Source: Wenyingzhuangia sp. 2_MG-2023
GTDB taxonomy: Bacteria > Bacteroidota > Bacteroidia > Flavobacteriales > Flavobacteriaceae
Length of the DNA: 64,000 nt
Reading direction: 5' to 3'
Assembly (NCBI RefSeq): GCF_030548295.1
Contig: NZ_JAUOSB010000002.1
Span: forward strand, 374,001-438,000
This document shows, one piece after another, positions 1 through 9,400 of this stretch (position 1 is its first letter; each line of letters starts with the position of its first letter). The position numbers and the translations under genes are program-made. The notes under the pieces are model-generated. The model worked only from the letters and a program-made list of their open reading frames with translations. It did not search any database and was not told the origin of the DNA.

Positions 1-454
1 CGGTTTTAGGGTTGGCAATCAACACTGCATCTACATTGGCAGCATCCGCAGTACGCAACATTGCACCTATGTTCCCTGGTTTTTCGGGAGCTTCTGCAAC
101 CAAAATTAACGGATGTTGAGTCTCAAATTTCAACTCTTGAAGCGACATCGATTTTTCTTTAACCACCGCCAAAACACCTTCTGTAGAGCCTCGGTAAGCT
201 ACCTTTTCATAAACCTCTTTACTTACTGCTATATATTCTTCTGCTTTAAATTCTTCTATTTCAAAATCAGCAGGTAACAACTCTGGATAAAAAAACAATT
301 GCTTTATTTGATAACCACCTTGTAGCACCAAAGAAACCTCTCTTCTTCCTTCTACAATAAATGTTTGGCTTTCTTTTCTTATTTTGGATTTTTCGCTCAA
401 AACCACCAAAGATTTGATCAATCCATTTTGAACACTGCTAATCTGTTTATGCAT
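1..454 (-). CDS. TrmH/SpoU-family RNA methyltransferase (partial, 3' end outside window)
   Basis: The reading frame starts with ATG at 454 (MHKQISSVQNGLIKSL) and runs open through 151 codons to the window edge, so the C-terminal half is missing. The visible part has the N-terminal substrate-binding region (FIVEGRREVSLVLQGG, then a segment ending GSTEGVLAVV). It then has the start of the SPOUT catalytic domain, with EAPEKPGNIGAMLRTADAAN as motif 1 and DAVLIANPKT following. Family members 2'-O-methylate rRNA or tRNA using S-adenosylmethionine. The exact target (RlmB-like or other) cannot be decided from the fragment. It lies just downstream of the HAD gene on the same strand, with a 25-base gap, and the two may be cotranscribed. 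Confidence 0.9.
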   Translation of the reverse strand, partial: MHKQISSVQNGLIKSLVVLSEKSKIRKESQTFIVEGRREVSLVLQGGYQIKQLFFYPELLPADFEIEEFKAEEYIAVSKEVYEKVAYRGSTEGVLAVVKEKSMSLQELKFETQHPLILVAEAPEKPGNIGAMLRTADAANVDAVLIANPKT

Positions 455-479
455 GTTTGTCTTTAAATTTGATGCAAAA

Positions 480-1286
480 TTATGAAATTACTTCTATCAG
501 CTTTTTCAATACCGATTCTACTCCAAAATTGTTGTTAGAACCTGTTTTGTATTTTGCAACCTCTAACACATCTGTGTGTGCATTTTCCATTGCGAAACTA
601 AACGCTGCTTTTTTTAGCATTTCCAAATCATTTTGATAATCTCCAAAAGCCATGGTTTCTGCATCAGTCACCCCAAACTGTTCTTGAATACGTTCTAAAG
701 CATTCCCTTTATGATTTGATTTTAAAGCAATATCTACCCACAATTCCCCCGACACTTTTACTTGCCAATCTCCTTCAATTTCTTTTAAATAAGGGTATAT
801 GTTAGCCTCTGATCCATCATAATGACACAGAGCAATCTTAAAAAAATCATCCTCTGGCAATTCATCAAAATTTTCAATCGTATCGTATTCACTATAATAT
901 TCTGTAACAATATTTTTAAATTCAGCAGATTCTCGTAAAAAATAAGCTCTCTTTTTTCCACAAAGCACAATATGTACATTCGGAATTTTTTGACTAACAG
1001 CAATCAATTTTTCTATGTCTTTTTTAACAAAAACATTAGCAAAAAGTTCCTTTCCGTTTTCCACCACATAAGCTCCATTTTCTGCCACAATAGTAATGTG
1101 TTCTTGTATGCTTTCTAACTTTTGCAAAATACTATGGTATTGTCTTCCACTTGCAGCAACAAATCTTATGTTTTTTGAATTTAACACTTCAAACTGCTCA
1201 AAAAACAGCTCGCTAACATTGTGTTCTGAGTTTAATAAAGTTCCGTCCATATCAGACACAATCAATTTTACTTTAGATAAATCCAT
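480..1286 (-). CDS. Cof-type HAD-superfamily hydrolase
   Basis: A 268-residue soluble HAD phosphatase of the Cof/YidA type (HAD class IIB). Motif I is DMDGTLLNS around residues 11-19, with the nucleophile and acid Asp pair. The conserved Lys lies in KSNHKGNAL, and motif IV is GDYQNDLEML near residue 215. Such enzymes dephosphorylate sugar phosphates or flavin and pyridoxal phosphates; the substrate is not predictable here. The frame is open to an ATG at 1340, but the ATG at 1286 (MDLSKVKLIVSDMDG) places motif I at the normal distance from the N terminus. The extra 18 residues look non-native, so the shorter start is preferred. It is divergent from dnaB. Confidence 0.9.
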   Translation of the reverse strand: MDLSKVKLIVSDMDGTLLNSEHNVSELFFEQFEVLNSKNIRFVAASGRQYHSILQKLESIQEHITIVAENGAYVVENGKELFANVFVKKDIEKLIAVSQKIPNVHIVLCGKKRAYFLRESAEFKNIVTEYYSEYDTIENFDELPEDDFFKIALCHYDGSEANIYPYLKEIEGDWQVKVSGELWVDIALKSNHKGNALERIQEQFGVTDAETMAFGDYQNDLEMLKKAAFSFAMENAHTDVLEVAKYKTGSNNNFGVESVLKKLIEVIS

Positions 1287-1471
1287 GTATTTTTTTGCTT
1301 TTAGAATCTCCGCAAAGGTACACTTTTCCTCGGCTCTCATTTTAAAGCTTCTACTTCATTTTTCAAATAAAAATAGTCCAAACAAGCACTTACACTCAAC
1401 TTTAAAAACAGTTATTAACAATATAAAAGTTATCAACAGATTTTGTCAAGAAATTAATTTTAGATTTTTAG

Positions 1472-1500
1472 TTGAAAAATCAGAATATCAACTAAATTTG
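1472..1500 (+). promoter_or_regulatory. dnaB promoter, Bacteroidota type
   Basis: TTG at 1472-1474, an 18-base spacer and TAAATTTG at 1493-1500 match the Bacteroidota consensus (TTG near -33, TAnnTTTG near -7). The dnaB ATG is at 1509, only eight bases beyond the -7 element. The message would therefore have a leader of a few bases at most. Prediction from sequence only. Confidence 0.65.
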
Positions 1501-1508
1501 CTCTCCCC

Positions 1509-3029
1509 ATGGAACAGACGAAAAAATACACCAATAACAAAGTTGACAAGAGTAAAGTGGTCAACTTAGCACACGGAAAAATCCCCCCACAAGCAGTGGA
1601 TATGGAAGAAGCTTCGTTAGGTGCTATGATGATTGATAAAAAAGGAATTGATGCAGTAATTGATATTTTGCATCCTGATGCTTTTTACAAAGAACAGCAT
1701 CAAGCCATTTATCAAGCTATTTATACCTTGTTTCAAAACTCAGAACCTATTGACTTATTAACAGTTTCCAATCAATTAAAAAAAGATGGAAAATTGAATT
1801 TTGTAGGTGGTGATTTTTACTTGATTGGGCTGACTCAAAAAGTTTCTTCTTCGGCACATATTGAATTCCATGCTCGTATTATTTTACAAAAATACATACA
1901 GAGACAGCTTATTAGCATCAGTAGTGAAATTATTGAAAATGCTTACGATGAAACTTCAGACGTGTTTGATTTGTTAGACATGGCCGAAACCAAATTTTTT
2001 GAAGTTACACAAGGAAACCTGAAAAAAAGTTCTGAAAAATCTGATTCTTTGGTAAGACAAGCTCTTAAAAAAATTGAAGAAATGGGTGGTAAAGAAGGAA
2101 TGTCTGGTTTGCAAACTGGATTTACCAAACTAGATGCTTTAACATCAGGTTGGCAACCTTCTGATTTGATTATTATTGCAGCTCGTCCTGGTATGGGAAA
2201 AACAGCCTTTGTAATTTCTATGGCTAAAAACATGGCAATAGATTTTAACCACGGAGTTGCCGTATTCTCTCTGGAGATGTCTTCTGTACAGTTGATTACC
2301 CGTATGATTTCTTCGGAAACAGGATTGTCTTCTGAAAAACTGAGAAAAGGAACTTTAGAACCGCATGAATGGGAACAGCTAAACATTAAGGTAAAAAACT
2401 TAACAGAAGCTCCTATTTTTATTGATGATACTCCCTCATTGTCCATTTTTGATTTGCGTGCAAAAGCACGAAGATTAAAATCGCAACACGACATCCAAAT
2501 TATTGTGATTGACTACTTGCAGTTGATGACTGCAGGAAGCGCTGCTGGAGGTAACCGTGAACAAGAAATTTCTATGATTTCTCGTAACCTAAAAGCTTTG
2601 GCAAAAGAATTGAATATTCCTGTTATTGCCTTATCTCAGCTATCTCGTTCTGTAGAAACACGTGGAGGTAGCAAACGACCTTTGTTATCTGATTTACGTG
2701 AATCTGGAGCGATAGAGCAAGATGCCGATATTGTATCGTTTATTTTCCGTCCAGAGTATTACGGAATGACTGAGTGGGATGACGATGATCATACTCCTTG
2801 TGAAGGACAAGGTGAATTTATAGTAGCCAAACACCGTAACGGTGGATTGGACAACATCCGTTTGAAATTTACAGGTCATTTGGCTAAATTCTCGGATTTG
2901 GAAGAAGATTATGGAGGTCAATTGGAGTCTTCTATGAATACTTTTAACGAAATTTCTGGAAGTATATCTCCTTCTGATGCTTTTGATGCTCCTGTAGCTC
3001 CTGATCAAGATGATGATGTGCCATTTTAA
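1509..3029 (+). CDS. dnaB: Replicative DNA helicase DnaB
   Basis: A 506-residue hexameric replicative helicase that unwinds DNA at the fork with ATP hydrolysis. The N-terminal DnaB domain (about residues 25-130, PPQAVDMEEASLGAMM) is followed by a linker. The RecA-like domain has Walker A ARPGMGKTAF near 232, Walker B IIVIDYLQLM near 335, and the loop LSQLSRSVETRGGSKRP with DLRESGAIEQDADIV. The length is typical. The C-terminal tail is acidic (DQDDDVPF), as in many Flavobacteriia. No intein is present. The ATG at 1509 follows the promoter -7 element directly and fits the domain start. Confidence 0.98.
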   Translation: MEQTKKYTNNKVDKSKVVNLAHGKIPPQAVDMEEASLGAMMIDKKGIDAVIDILHPDAFYKEQHQAIYQAIYTLFQNSEPIDLLTVSNQLKKDGKLNFVGGDFYLIGLTQKVSSSAHIEFHARIILQKYIQRQLISISSEIIENAYDETSDVFDLLDMAETKFFEVTQGNLKKSSEKSDSLVRQALKKIEEMGGKEGMSGLQTGFTKLDALTSGWQPSDLIIIAARPGMGKTAFVISMAKNMAIDFNHGVAVFSLEMSSVQLITRMISSETGLSSEKLRKGTLEPHEWEQLNIKVKNLTEAPIFIDDTPSLSIFDLRAKARRLKSQHDIQIIVIDYLQLMTAGSAAGGNREQEISMISRNLKALAKELNIPVIALSQLSRSVETRGGSKRPLLSDLRESGAIEQDADIVSFIFRPEYYGMTEWDDDDHTPCEGQGEFIVAKHRNGGLDNIRLKFTGHLAKFSDLEEDYGGQLESSMNTFNEISGSISPSDAFDAPVAPDQDDDVPF

Positions 3030-3610
3030 AATTAAAGAATAAACGAACAACTCTGTTCATTAAAAGTAGAGTAGAAAACGCTACAATTTTTTCTTTCTAA
3101 ATAGTTGTTGAAAATTGGGTTTGAAACCTGGTATTTTTGATACTTATATCATTCGTAATTTTGTTGTTCAATGTGGGGAGAAAAAGTGTATTTCCCCCTA
3201 TTTAACATGTTCAGAAAATAATAAAAAATGCTTATTTTAAAGGAAGTCTTTACTATAATTATGCTCCACCGAGAACATTAACGCTAGATTGTACTACAAA
3301 TCCTACTCTTAGAAATCATATCACAACTGTAAAAGGAGTACAAAATTTGTTTTTCTAATCAATTTATCACTCAACTAAGCACAACAATAAACTGTAGATT
3401 TATTTAAGACCTAAGTCGCTATTCAAAAACCAACTAAAGTACATAAACAACATTTTACGCATACATATGTTTAACATGTTGATTGGTTTTAATAATTACT
3501 TAAGATTAGACTTTAAATATTAACCTAGCTCTTTAAAATTCATAACATTAACTCAACCCTATAAGGGTATATTTTTCAAAACTTGCAACGAATCATAAAA
3601 TGACAACCGC
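3030..3610. other. Long AT-rich intergenic region with an orphan promoter-like signal
   Basis: 581 bases without a convincing gene. Visible items: a complete promoter match at 3108-3139 on the plus strand; two copies of TTTAACATGTT at 3201-3211 and 3470-3480; and a short open stretch around 3215-3358 whose translation (YYNYAPPRTLTLD, then HITTVKGVQNLFF, stop) lacks a good start codon. It could be a decayed gene end or a small RNA region. I do not recognise the peptide. Confidence 0.4.
3108..3139 (+). promoter_or_regulatory. Orphan Bacteroidota-type promoter
   Basis: TTG at 3108-3110, a 21-base spacer and TATTTTTG at 3132-3139. It lies 80 bases after the dnaB stop codon. The next recognisable gene starts at 3611, so a transcript from here would have about 470 bases of leader or be non-coding. 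Confidence 0.4.
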
Positions 3611-5350
3611 ATGAAAAAAATTACTCTTTTTATCACTTTATTAGTGACCACTTTGTCTTTTGGACAAATTTTTATTACTGAGATTGCAGATCCTAATGAC
3701 AACATTACTGCTAGATATTTTGAATTGTACAACGCTGGAGCATCTGATGTAGATCTAAGCACGGGTTATGCTTTAGAGCGATATACAAACGATAATGCTG
3801 CAACTACTTCTAATGTACCATTAACAGGAATTATTAAAGCTGGTGGTTTTTATTTGGTAGCAGCAAACGCTACAGAATTTGAAAATGCTTATGGCTTTGC
3901 TCCTGACCAAGCAATAGGTACTGGTGGACCTGCAGATAGTAACGGAGACGATCAAATTCAATTGATTGATTCTTCATCAAATGTTATAGATATTTTTGGA
4001 GTTCCTGGAGAAGATGGTACTGGTACTTGCCACGAATTTGAAGATGGTAGAGCAGAAAGAATTGCAAGCGTTACTTCTGGAAATAATGGAACTTGGAACG
4101 AAGCAAATTGGAATGTAAGAGCTGATTCAAATGTTTCTGGATGTACAAGTCACTCTAATGCTCCAGTAAACACTACAGATGGTATTTATGACCCTGGTAC
4201 TTGGATTGGAAGCCCGGATGCAGATACAACAACTTCAGTTTCTTTCTTTACTTCATCCACTAGTGTTTCAGAAAATATCGGAACTATAGATGTTTGTATT
4301 TCTATTACCAACCCTAACGACACCAATGCTACAACTGTTGATTTGAATTTAAACGTAACAAGTACAGCTGTTAATGGAACAGATTATTCTACTGTAACTT
4401 TTCCTCAATCAATTACTTTTCCTGCAGGAAGTAGTACCAATCAGTGTTTTACTTTCACTATTACCGATGATGAGATTCAAGAAGCTGAAGAAACTATTGT
4501 TTTAAACTTAGAAAATGTTTCTGGAGGAACTTCTGCTAAACTTGGAAACATAGCTGAACATACAATTAATATTACAGCTAGTGATTTGCCTCCTAGCCTT
4601 ATTTTTATTACTGAAATTGCAGACCCTAACAACAACGATACTGCTAGATACCTTGAATTGTACAACGCTGGAACAGCTGATGTAGACCTAAGCACAGGTT
4701 ATGCTTTAGAGAGATATACAAACGGTAATGCTGCAACTACTTCCAATGTGCCATTAACTGGGACTATTGAAGCTGGAGGTTTTTATATAGTAGCTGCAAA
4801 TGCTACTAGTTTTGAAACTGCTTATGGTTTTGCACCTCACCAAGATATAAGTACTGGTGGTCCCGCAGATAGTAATGGAGACGATCAAATTCAATTGGTA
4901 GACGCTTCTTCTAATGTTTTAGATATTTTTGGAATTCCTGGAGAAGATGGTACTGGTACTTGTCATGAATTTGAAAATGGTAGGGCGGAAAGAATTTCTA
5001 GTGTTTCTTTTGGAAACTCAGGTATATGGAATGAAGCCAACTGGAATATTAAAGCTGATAATGATATTTCTGGATGTACAAGTCACTCTAATGCTCCTGT
5101 AGATACTACAGATGGTATTTTTGACCCAGGTGCTTGGATTGGTGCTACTTTATCTATCAAAGACAACAAAATCCCTGGATTGGTGTTAACAGCATCTAAC
5201 GGAACTGTGACTACTAATACAGGTGAAATTACAACCATCTACAATGTAGTTGGGCAAAAAGTTGAAAATGGTAAATTAGCTGTTGGTCTTTACATCGTTA
5301 TTGTAAAAAGCAACAACACTTTGGTTACTGAGAAAGTATTGGTTAATTAA
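3611..5350 (+). CDS. Secreted protein with two lamin-tail domains, Calx-beta domain and T9SS sorting domain
   Basis: A 579-residue exported protein. A signal peptide (residues 1-19, ending SFGQ) precedes a lamin-tail domain at about 20-199 (IFITEIADPN, FELYNAG, GGFYLVAAN). A Calx-beta-like domain covers about 210-325 (SVSENIGTIDVCISITNPN, GTDYSTVTFP, ITFPAGSS). A second, nearly identical lamin-tail domain covers 331-510. The C-terminal 60 residues (TTIYNVVGQKVENGKLAVGLYIV, ending EKVLVN) resemble a type A T9SS sorting domain, so secretion by the type IX system and surface anchoring are expected. Function is unknown; such domains are often found in secreted nucleases and adhesins, but no catalytic domain is visible. 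It is followed by a strong terminator. Confidence 0.88.
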   Translation: MKKITLFITLLVTTLSFGQIFITEIADPNDNITARYFELYNAGASDVDLSTGYALERYTNDNAATTSNVPLTGIIKAGGFYLVAANATEFENAYGFAPDQAIGTGGPADSNGDDQIQLIDSSSNVIDIFGVPGEDGTGTCHEFEDGRAERIASVTSGNNGTWNEANWNVRADSNVSGCTSHSNAPVNTTDGIYDPGTWIGSPDADTTTSVSFFTSSTSVSENIGTIDVCISITNPNDTNATTVDLNLNVTSTAVNGTDYSTVTFPQSITFPAGSSTNQCFTFTITDDEIQEAEETIVLNLENVSGGTSAKLGNIAEHTINITASDLPPSLIFITEIADPNNNDTARYLELYNAGTADVDLSTGYALERYTNGNAATTSNVPLTGTIEAGGFYIVAANATSFETAYGFAPHQDISTGGPADSNGDDQIQLVDASSNVLDIFGIPGEDGTGTCHEFENGRAERISSVSFGNSGIWNEANWNIKADNDISGCTSHSNAPVDTTDGIFDPGAWIGATLSIKDNKIPGLVLTASNGTVTTNTGEITTIYNVVGQKVENGKLAVGLYIVIVKSNNTLVTEKVLVN

Positions 5351-5373
5351 TTTACTAAACTTTAAATCTGATA

Positions 5374-5411
5374 AAAAACCTGTCTGAATAAATCTCAGAC
5401 AGGTTTTTTTA
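5374..5411 (+). terminator. Rho-independent terminator after the lamin-tail gene
   Basis: Perfect 10-bp stem ACCTGTCTGA (5378-5387) with TCAGACAGGT (5395-5404), a seven-base loop, flanking A and T runs, and a T run at 5404-5410. It lies 24 bases after the stop codon. Confidence 0.9.
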
Positions 5412-5541
5412 TGGGTAAAATTAAATTTTATTGAAGTATAAATGTTCTAACCCTGTACTTAATTAATCTGTATCTGAATCCTGTGTATCTTACTTTTATG
5501 AGTTTGCCACAGAATCTCTTTGATTATTAAAAAAATTCCTT

Positions 5542-6078
5542 TCAAAACTGATAACTATAACTTAGGTAAAAATCTTTCCCTTTCTTATCAAAATAAAAAG
5601 TGCTATTGGGTATTAATTTCTTTTTTGTAAAAATAGAAGAAGAAAGTATTCCTATTACAGCACCTACAGCAACATCTTCTACAAAATGTTTTTTAGCATG
5701 TATTCTGCTAAAACCCGTGTAAGTTGCCAAAGCATAAGCAGGTATTCCGTACTTCCAACCGTATCTTTTTTGCAGAAAAGCAGCTCCCTGAAAAGTTCCT
5801 GAAGTATGCCCCGATGGAAAAGATTTAAAATCCTCTCCGTTAGGTCTTTCCTTTTTTACAATCTCTTTTAATACTAAAGTAACAGCTGCATTTAACGCTG
5901 CTCCTTTGGCATAAATTATCAATCCTTTCTTGTCTTTTTCTATTAAAGAAACACTTAAAACTATTGCTGGAGAAGCATACAAAGCCACATCTCCAATAGT
6001 TTCTATTGTATTTTGTGCAGATCCTTTTCCACAACTGAAAAAAATCAAAAGGAGAATATAATAATGTTTAAGCTTCAC
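5542..6078 (-). CDS. PAP2-family phosphatase, exported or membrane-associated
   Basis: Carries the three phosphatase motifs of the PAP2 acid phosphatase family: KEIVKKERPNG (KX6RP), SFPSGHTSG (PSGH) and SRIHAKKHFVEDV (SRX5HX3D). Likely substrates are lipid phosphates or undecaprenyl pyrophosphate in the periplasm. I chose the GTG at 6078, which gives a clean signal peptide (MKLKHYYILLLIFFSCGKGSAQ) and only an 11-base overlap with the upstream DUF3467 gene. An in-frame ATG at 6117 would add 13 residues and overlap by 50 bases. The C-terminal 30 residues contain alternating aromatic residues (FYLSYSYQF) ending in F, reminiscent of an outer membrane strand. Confidence 0.85.
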   Translation of the reverse strand: MKLKHYYILLLIFFSCGKGSAQNTIETIGDVALYASPAIVLSVSLIEKDKKGLIIYAKGAALNAAVTLVLKEIVKKERPNGEDFKSFPSGHTSGTFQGAAFLQKRYGWKYGIPAYALATYTGFSRIHAKKHFVEDVAVGAVIGILSSSIFTKKKLIPNSTFYFDKKGKDFYLSYSYQF

Positions 6079-6379
6079 CAACAGGGCCAAAATTAATTGG
6101 AAAATCTTGCTGCTCAAACTCTTTTATCTCACCTACTTGAGCTTCAAAACGTTTGATATTGTCAATCAATGCCTGAGCCAACCTTTTAGCGTGTTGTGGA
6201 GTCAATACAATTCTTGACTTTACTTTTGCTTTAGGTACTCCTGGCATGATATTCACAAAATCCACAACAAACTCAGAATTTGAATGATTGATAATGGCTA
6301 AGTTTGAATACGTTCCTTCTGCTATTTCTGGACTCAATTCTATATTGATACTTCCGTCTTCCTTTTTTGATTCTTGCAT
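6068..6379 (-). CDS. DUF3467 domain protein
   Basis: A 103-residue cytoplasmic protein matching the DUF3467 family: a short acidic N terminus (INIELSPEIAEGTYSNLAIINHSNSEFVVDFV in outline), then IMPGVPKAKVKSRIVLTPQHAKRLAQALIDNI, and a tail after position 85. The function of the family is not established. It overlaps the start of the PAP2 gene and lies downstream of the rpoC terminator. A weak link to the transcription locus by position is possible but unproven. Confidence 0.85.
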   Translation of the reverse strand: MQESKKEDGSINIELSPEIAEGTYSNLAIINHSNSEFVVDFVNIMPGVPKAKVKSRIVLTPQHAKRLAQALIDNIKRFEAQVGEIKEFEQQDFPINFGPVGEA

Positions 6380-6434
6380 AATGCTATTTTAATTTATCTA
6401 GAGTTCTAAAATACTATTAATTTTAAGGCAAAAA

Positions 6435-6471
6435 AAATCAGCTTCTAAAAAATAGAAGCTGATTTTATATT
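6435..6471 (-). terminator. rpoC terminator
   Basis: Read on the minus strand, the arms AAATCAGCTTCTA and TAGAAGCTGATTT (6453-6465 and 6435-6447) enclose a five-base loop and are followed by a run of Ts. It lies 23 bases after the rpoC stop codon and closes the rpoBC unit. Confidence 0.9.
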
Positions 6472-6487
6472 TATAAAAAGTCAAAGA

Positions 6488-9400
6488 TTACTCTTCAAAG
6501 CTTTTTTCTATTTCCTCTTTAGGACCAACAATCATATTATTGTAGATTCTCATACCTGTACCAGCAGGAATTTTCTTACCAACAATAACATTTTCTTTCA
6601 ATCCTTCTAAGTAATCAATCTTACCATTAACAGCTGCTTCATTCAACACTTTCGTAGTTTCCTGGAACGATGCTGCAGAGATAAATGATTTTGTCTGTAA
6701 AGAAGCTCTTGTAATACCTTGTAAAATTTGCTCAGCCGTTGCTGGTCTCGCATCTCTTGCTACTACTTCTGCTTTATCTTCACGTTTCAATTTAGAATTT
6801 TCGTCTCTCAATTGACGAGAAGTAACAATTTGACCTGGTTTAAAGCTATCAGATGCACCAGCATCCTCAACTACTTTCATTCCATAAATCTCATCATTTT
6901 TCTCTATAAAGTCATTCTTATGTACTAATGAATTCTCTAAGAAAAGAGTATCACCAGAATCAATAATTCTAACTTTACGCATCATTTGACGAACAATCAC
7001 CTCATAATGCTTATCGTTAATTCTTACCCCTTGTAAACGATATACCTCTTGAATTTCATTTACAATGTATTCTTGAACTTTTGAAGGTCCTTGAATTCTT
7101 AAGATATCTTCTGGAGTTACGGAACCATCAGACAAAGCCATACCTGCTTTTACATAATCATTTTCTTGTACCAATATTTGGTTAGAAAGTTTGATTAAGT
7201 ATTTCTTAATGTCCCCAAACTTAGATTCAACAATAATCTCACGGTTACCACGTTTGATTTTACCAAAACTTACCACTCCATCAGTTTCAGCTACTACAGC
7301 TGGGTTAGATGGGTTACGTGCTTCAAACAATTCTGTTACACGTGGTAAACCTCCAGTAATATCCCCTGCCTTACCAGACTTACGAGGAATCTTAACCAAT
7401 GTTTTACCCGTTTCAATTGCTTCTCCGTTATCAACCATTAAGTGAGCACCTAAAGGTAAAGAGTAAGAACGTAAGGTATTACCATCAGCATCTTGAATTA
7501 ATAATGCAGGAATCTTAGTTTTGTTCTTAGATTCAATAATTACTTTTTCTTGGAAACCTGTTTGCTCATCAATTTCTACAGAGTAGTTAACACCCTGTGC
7601 TAAATCTTCAAAGACAACTTTACCTCCAAATTCAGATACAATTACACCGTTAAATGGATCCCACTGACAGATTGCAACTCCTTTATCAATAGTATTTTGA
7701 CCATTTACAAAAATATACGATCCGTAAGGAATTACAGTGTTACTTAACACTGTTCCAATCTTATCATCTATAATTTTGGCTTCTGCAGTACGAGATATTA
7801 CAATCTCTACTGATTCTCCTTGTGGATTTTTACCAGGTACAGTTACCAAATCATCAATAACCAACTTACCACTAAATTTAGCAGTCAATTTGTTATCTTC
7901 TGAGAAGTTACCCGCAACCCCTCCAACGTGGAAAGTACGCAATGTTAACTGTGTACCAGGCTCTCCAACAGATTGTGCTGCAATAACTCCTACAGATTCT
8001 CCAATCTGAACCATGTTACGTGTAGACATTGATTGTCCGTAACACTTAGCACATATTCCTCTCTTAGATTCACAAGTCAATGCAGAACGAACTTCAACAG
8101 TATCCAATCCAGAAGCTTCAATAATTTCAGCCAATTCATCAGAAATTACTGATCCAGCAGAAACAAGAACTTCATGTTTTATAGGATCCTTAACATCGTG
8201 TAAAGTAACACGACCAACGATACGCTCGCTTAAAGATTCAACAATTTCATCATTTTTCTTTAATGGAGAAACTTCCAATCCTCTTAAAGTACCACAATCA
8301 AATTCGTTGATAATTACATCTTGTGCAACATCCACCAAACGACGTGTCAAATATCCAGCATCGGCAGTTTTCAAAGCCGTATCGGCCAAACCTTTACGGG
8401 CACCGTGCGTAGAGATAAAGTACTCTAAAATTGATAACCCTTCCTTAAAGTTAGATAAAATCGGGTTTTCAATAATCTCTCCTCCTGATGATGTAGATTT
8501 TTTAGGCTTCGCCATCAATCCACGCATACCTGTTAACTGACGTATTTGTTCTTTAGAACCACGGGCTCCAGAATCAAGCATCATAAACACTGAGTTAAAT
8601 CCTTGTTGATCTTCTCTCAAACGTTTCATAGACAATTCTGTCAATTGGTTGTTTGTAGATCCCCAAATATCAATCACCTGGTTGTAACGTTCTTTATTCG
8701 TTAACATACCCATGTTATAGTTTTGGATAATCACATCAACTTCAGCATTTGCATCAGCAATCATGGCTTTTTTCTCTTCAGGAATAATAATATCCCCTAA
8801 TGAGAATGACAATCCACCTCTAAAGGCAAACTTGAACCCCATGTTTTTAATATTATCTAAGAACTCACCTGTTGTAGGAATATCGGTAGTTTTTAAAACT
8901 TTTGCAATAATTCCACGTAAAGATTTCTTAGTTAAGATATCATTTATATATCCTGCTGCTGGTGGTACATGTTCATTAAACAAAACTCTACCTACAGTAG
9001 TTTCAATAATTTTTGTTACTTGATTTCCATTTTCATCAACATCTTGTGTTCTAACTTTAATTCCAGCATTCAAATCAACTGCTTTTTCATTAAAAGCAAT
9101 TGTAACTTCTTCTGGAGAATAGAACGTCAATCCTTGACCTTTTACCTTATACGTTTCATCAGTAACTCTCAATTTGGTCATGTAGTACAGACCCAATACC
9201 ATATCCTGAGATGGTACTGTAATAGGAGCACCGTTTGCAGGGTTTAAGATAGAGTGAGAACCTAACAATAACATTTGAGCTTCCAAAATAGCTTCAGGTC
9301 CTAATGGCAAGTGAACTGCCATCTGATCCCCATCAAAATCGGCGTTAAATGCCGAACATACTAATGGGTGTAACTGAATTGCTTTTCCTTCAATCAACTT

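Noticed and set aside
1943-2494. 183-codon open frame antisense to dnaB
   Set aside because: It mirrors the conserved helicase frame, and its translation shows no domain or plausible start context.
3040-3060. Hairpin GAACA-TGTTC just after dnaB
   Set aside because: The five-base stem is too short and has no T run, so it is not called a terminator.
3215-3358. Possible short gene or decayed transposase end in the dnaB downstream gap
   Set aside because: The open stretch has no good start codon and the peptide matches nothing I recognise; listed only as part of the intergenic region.
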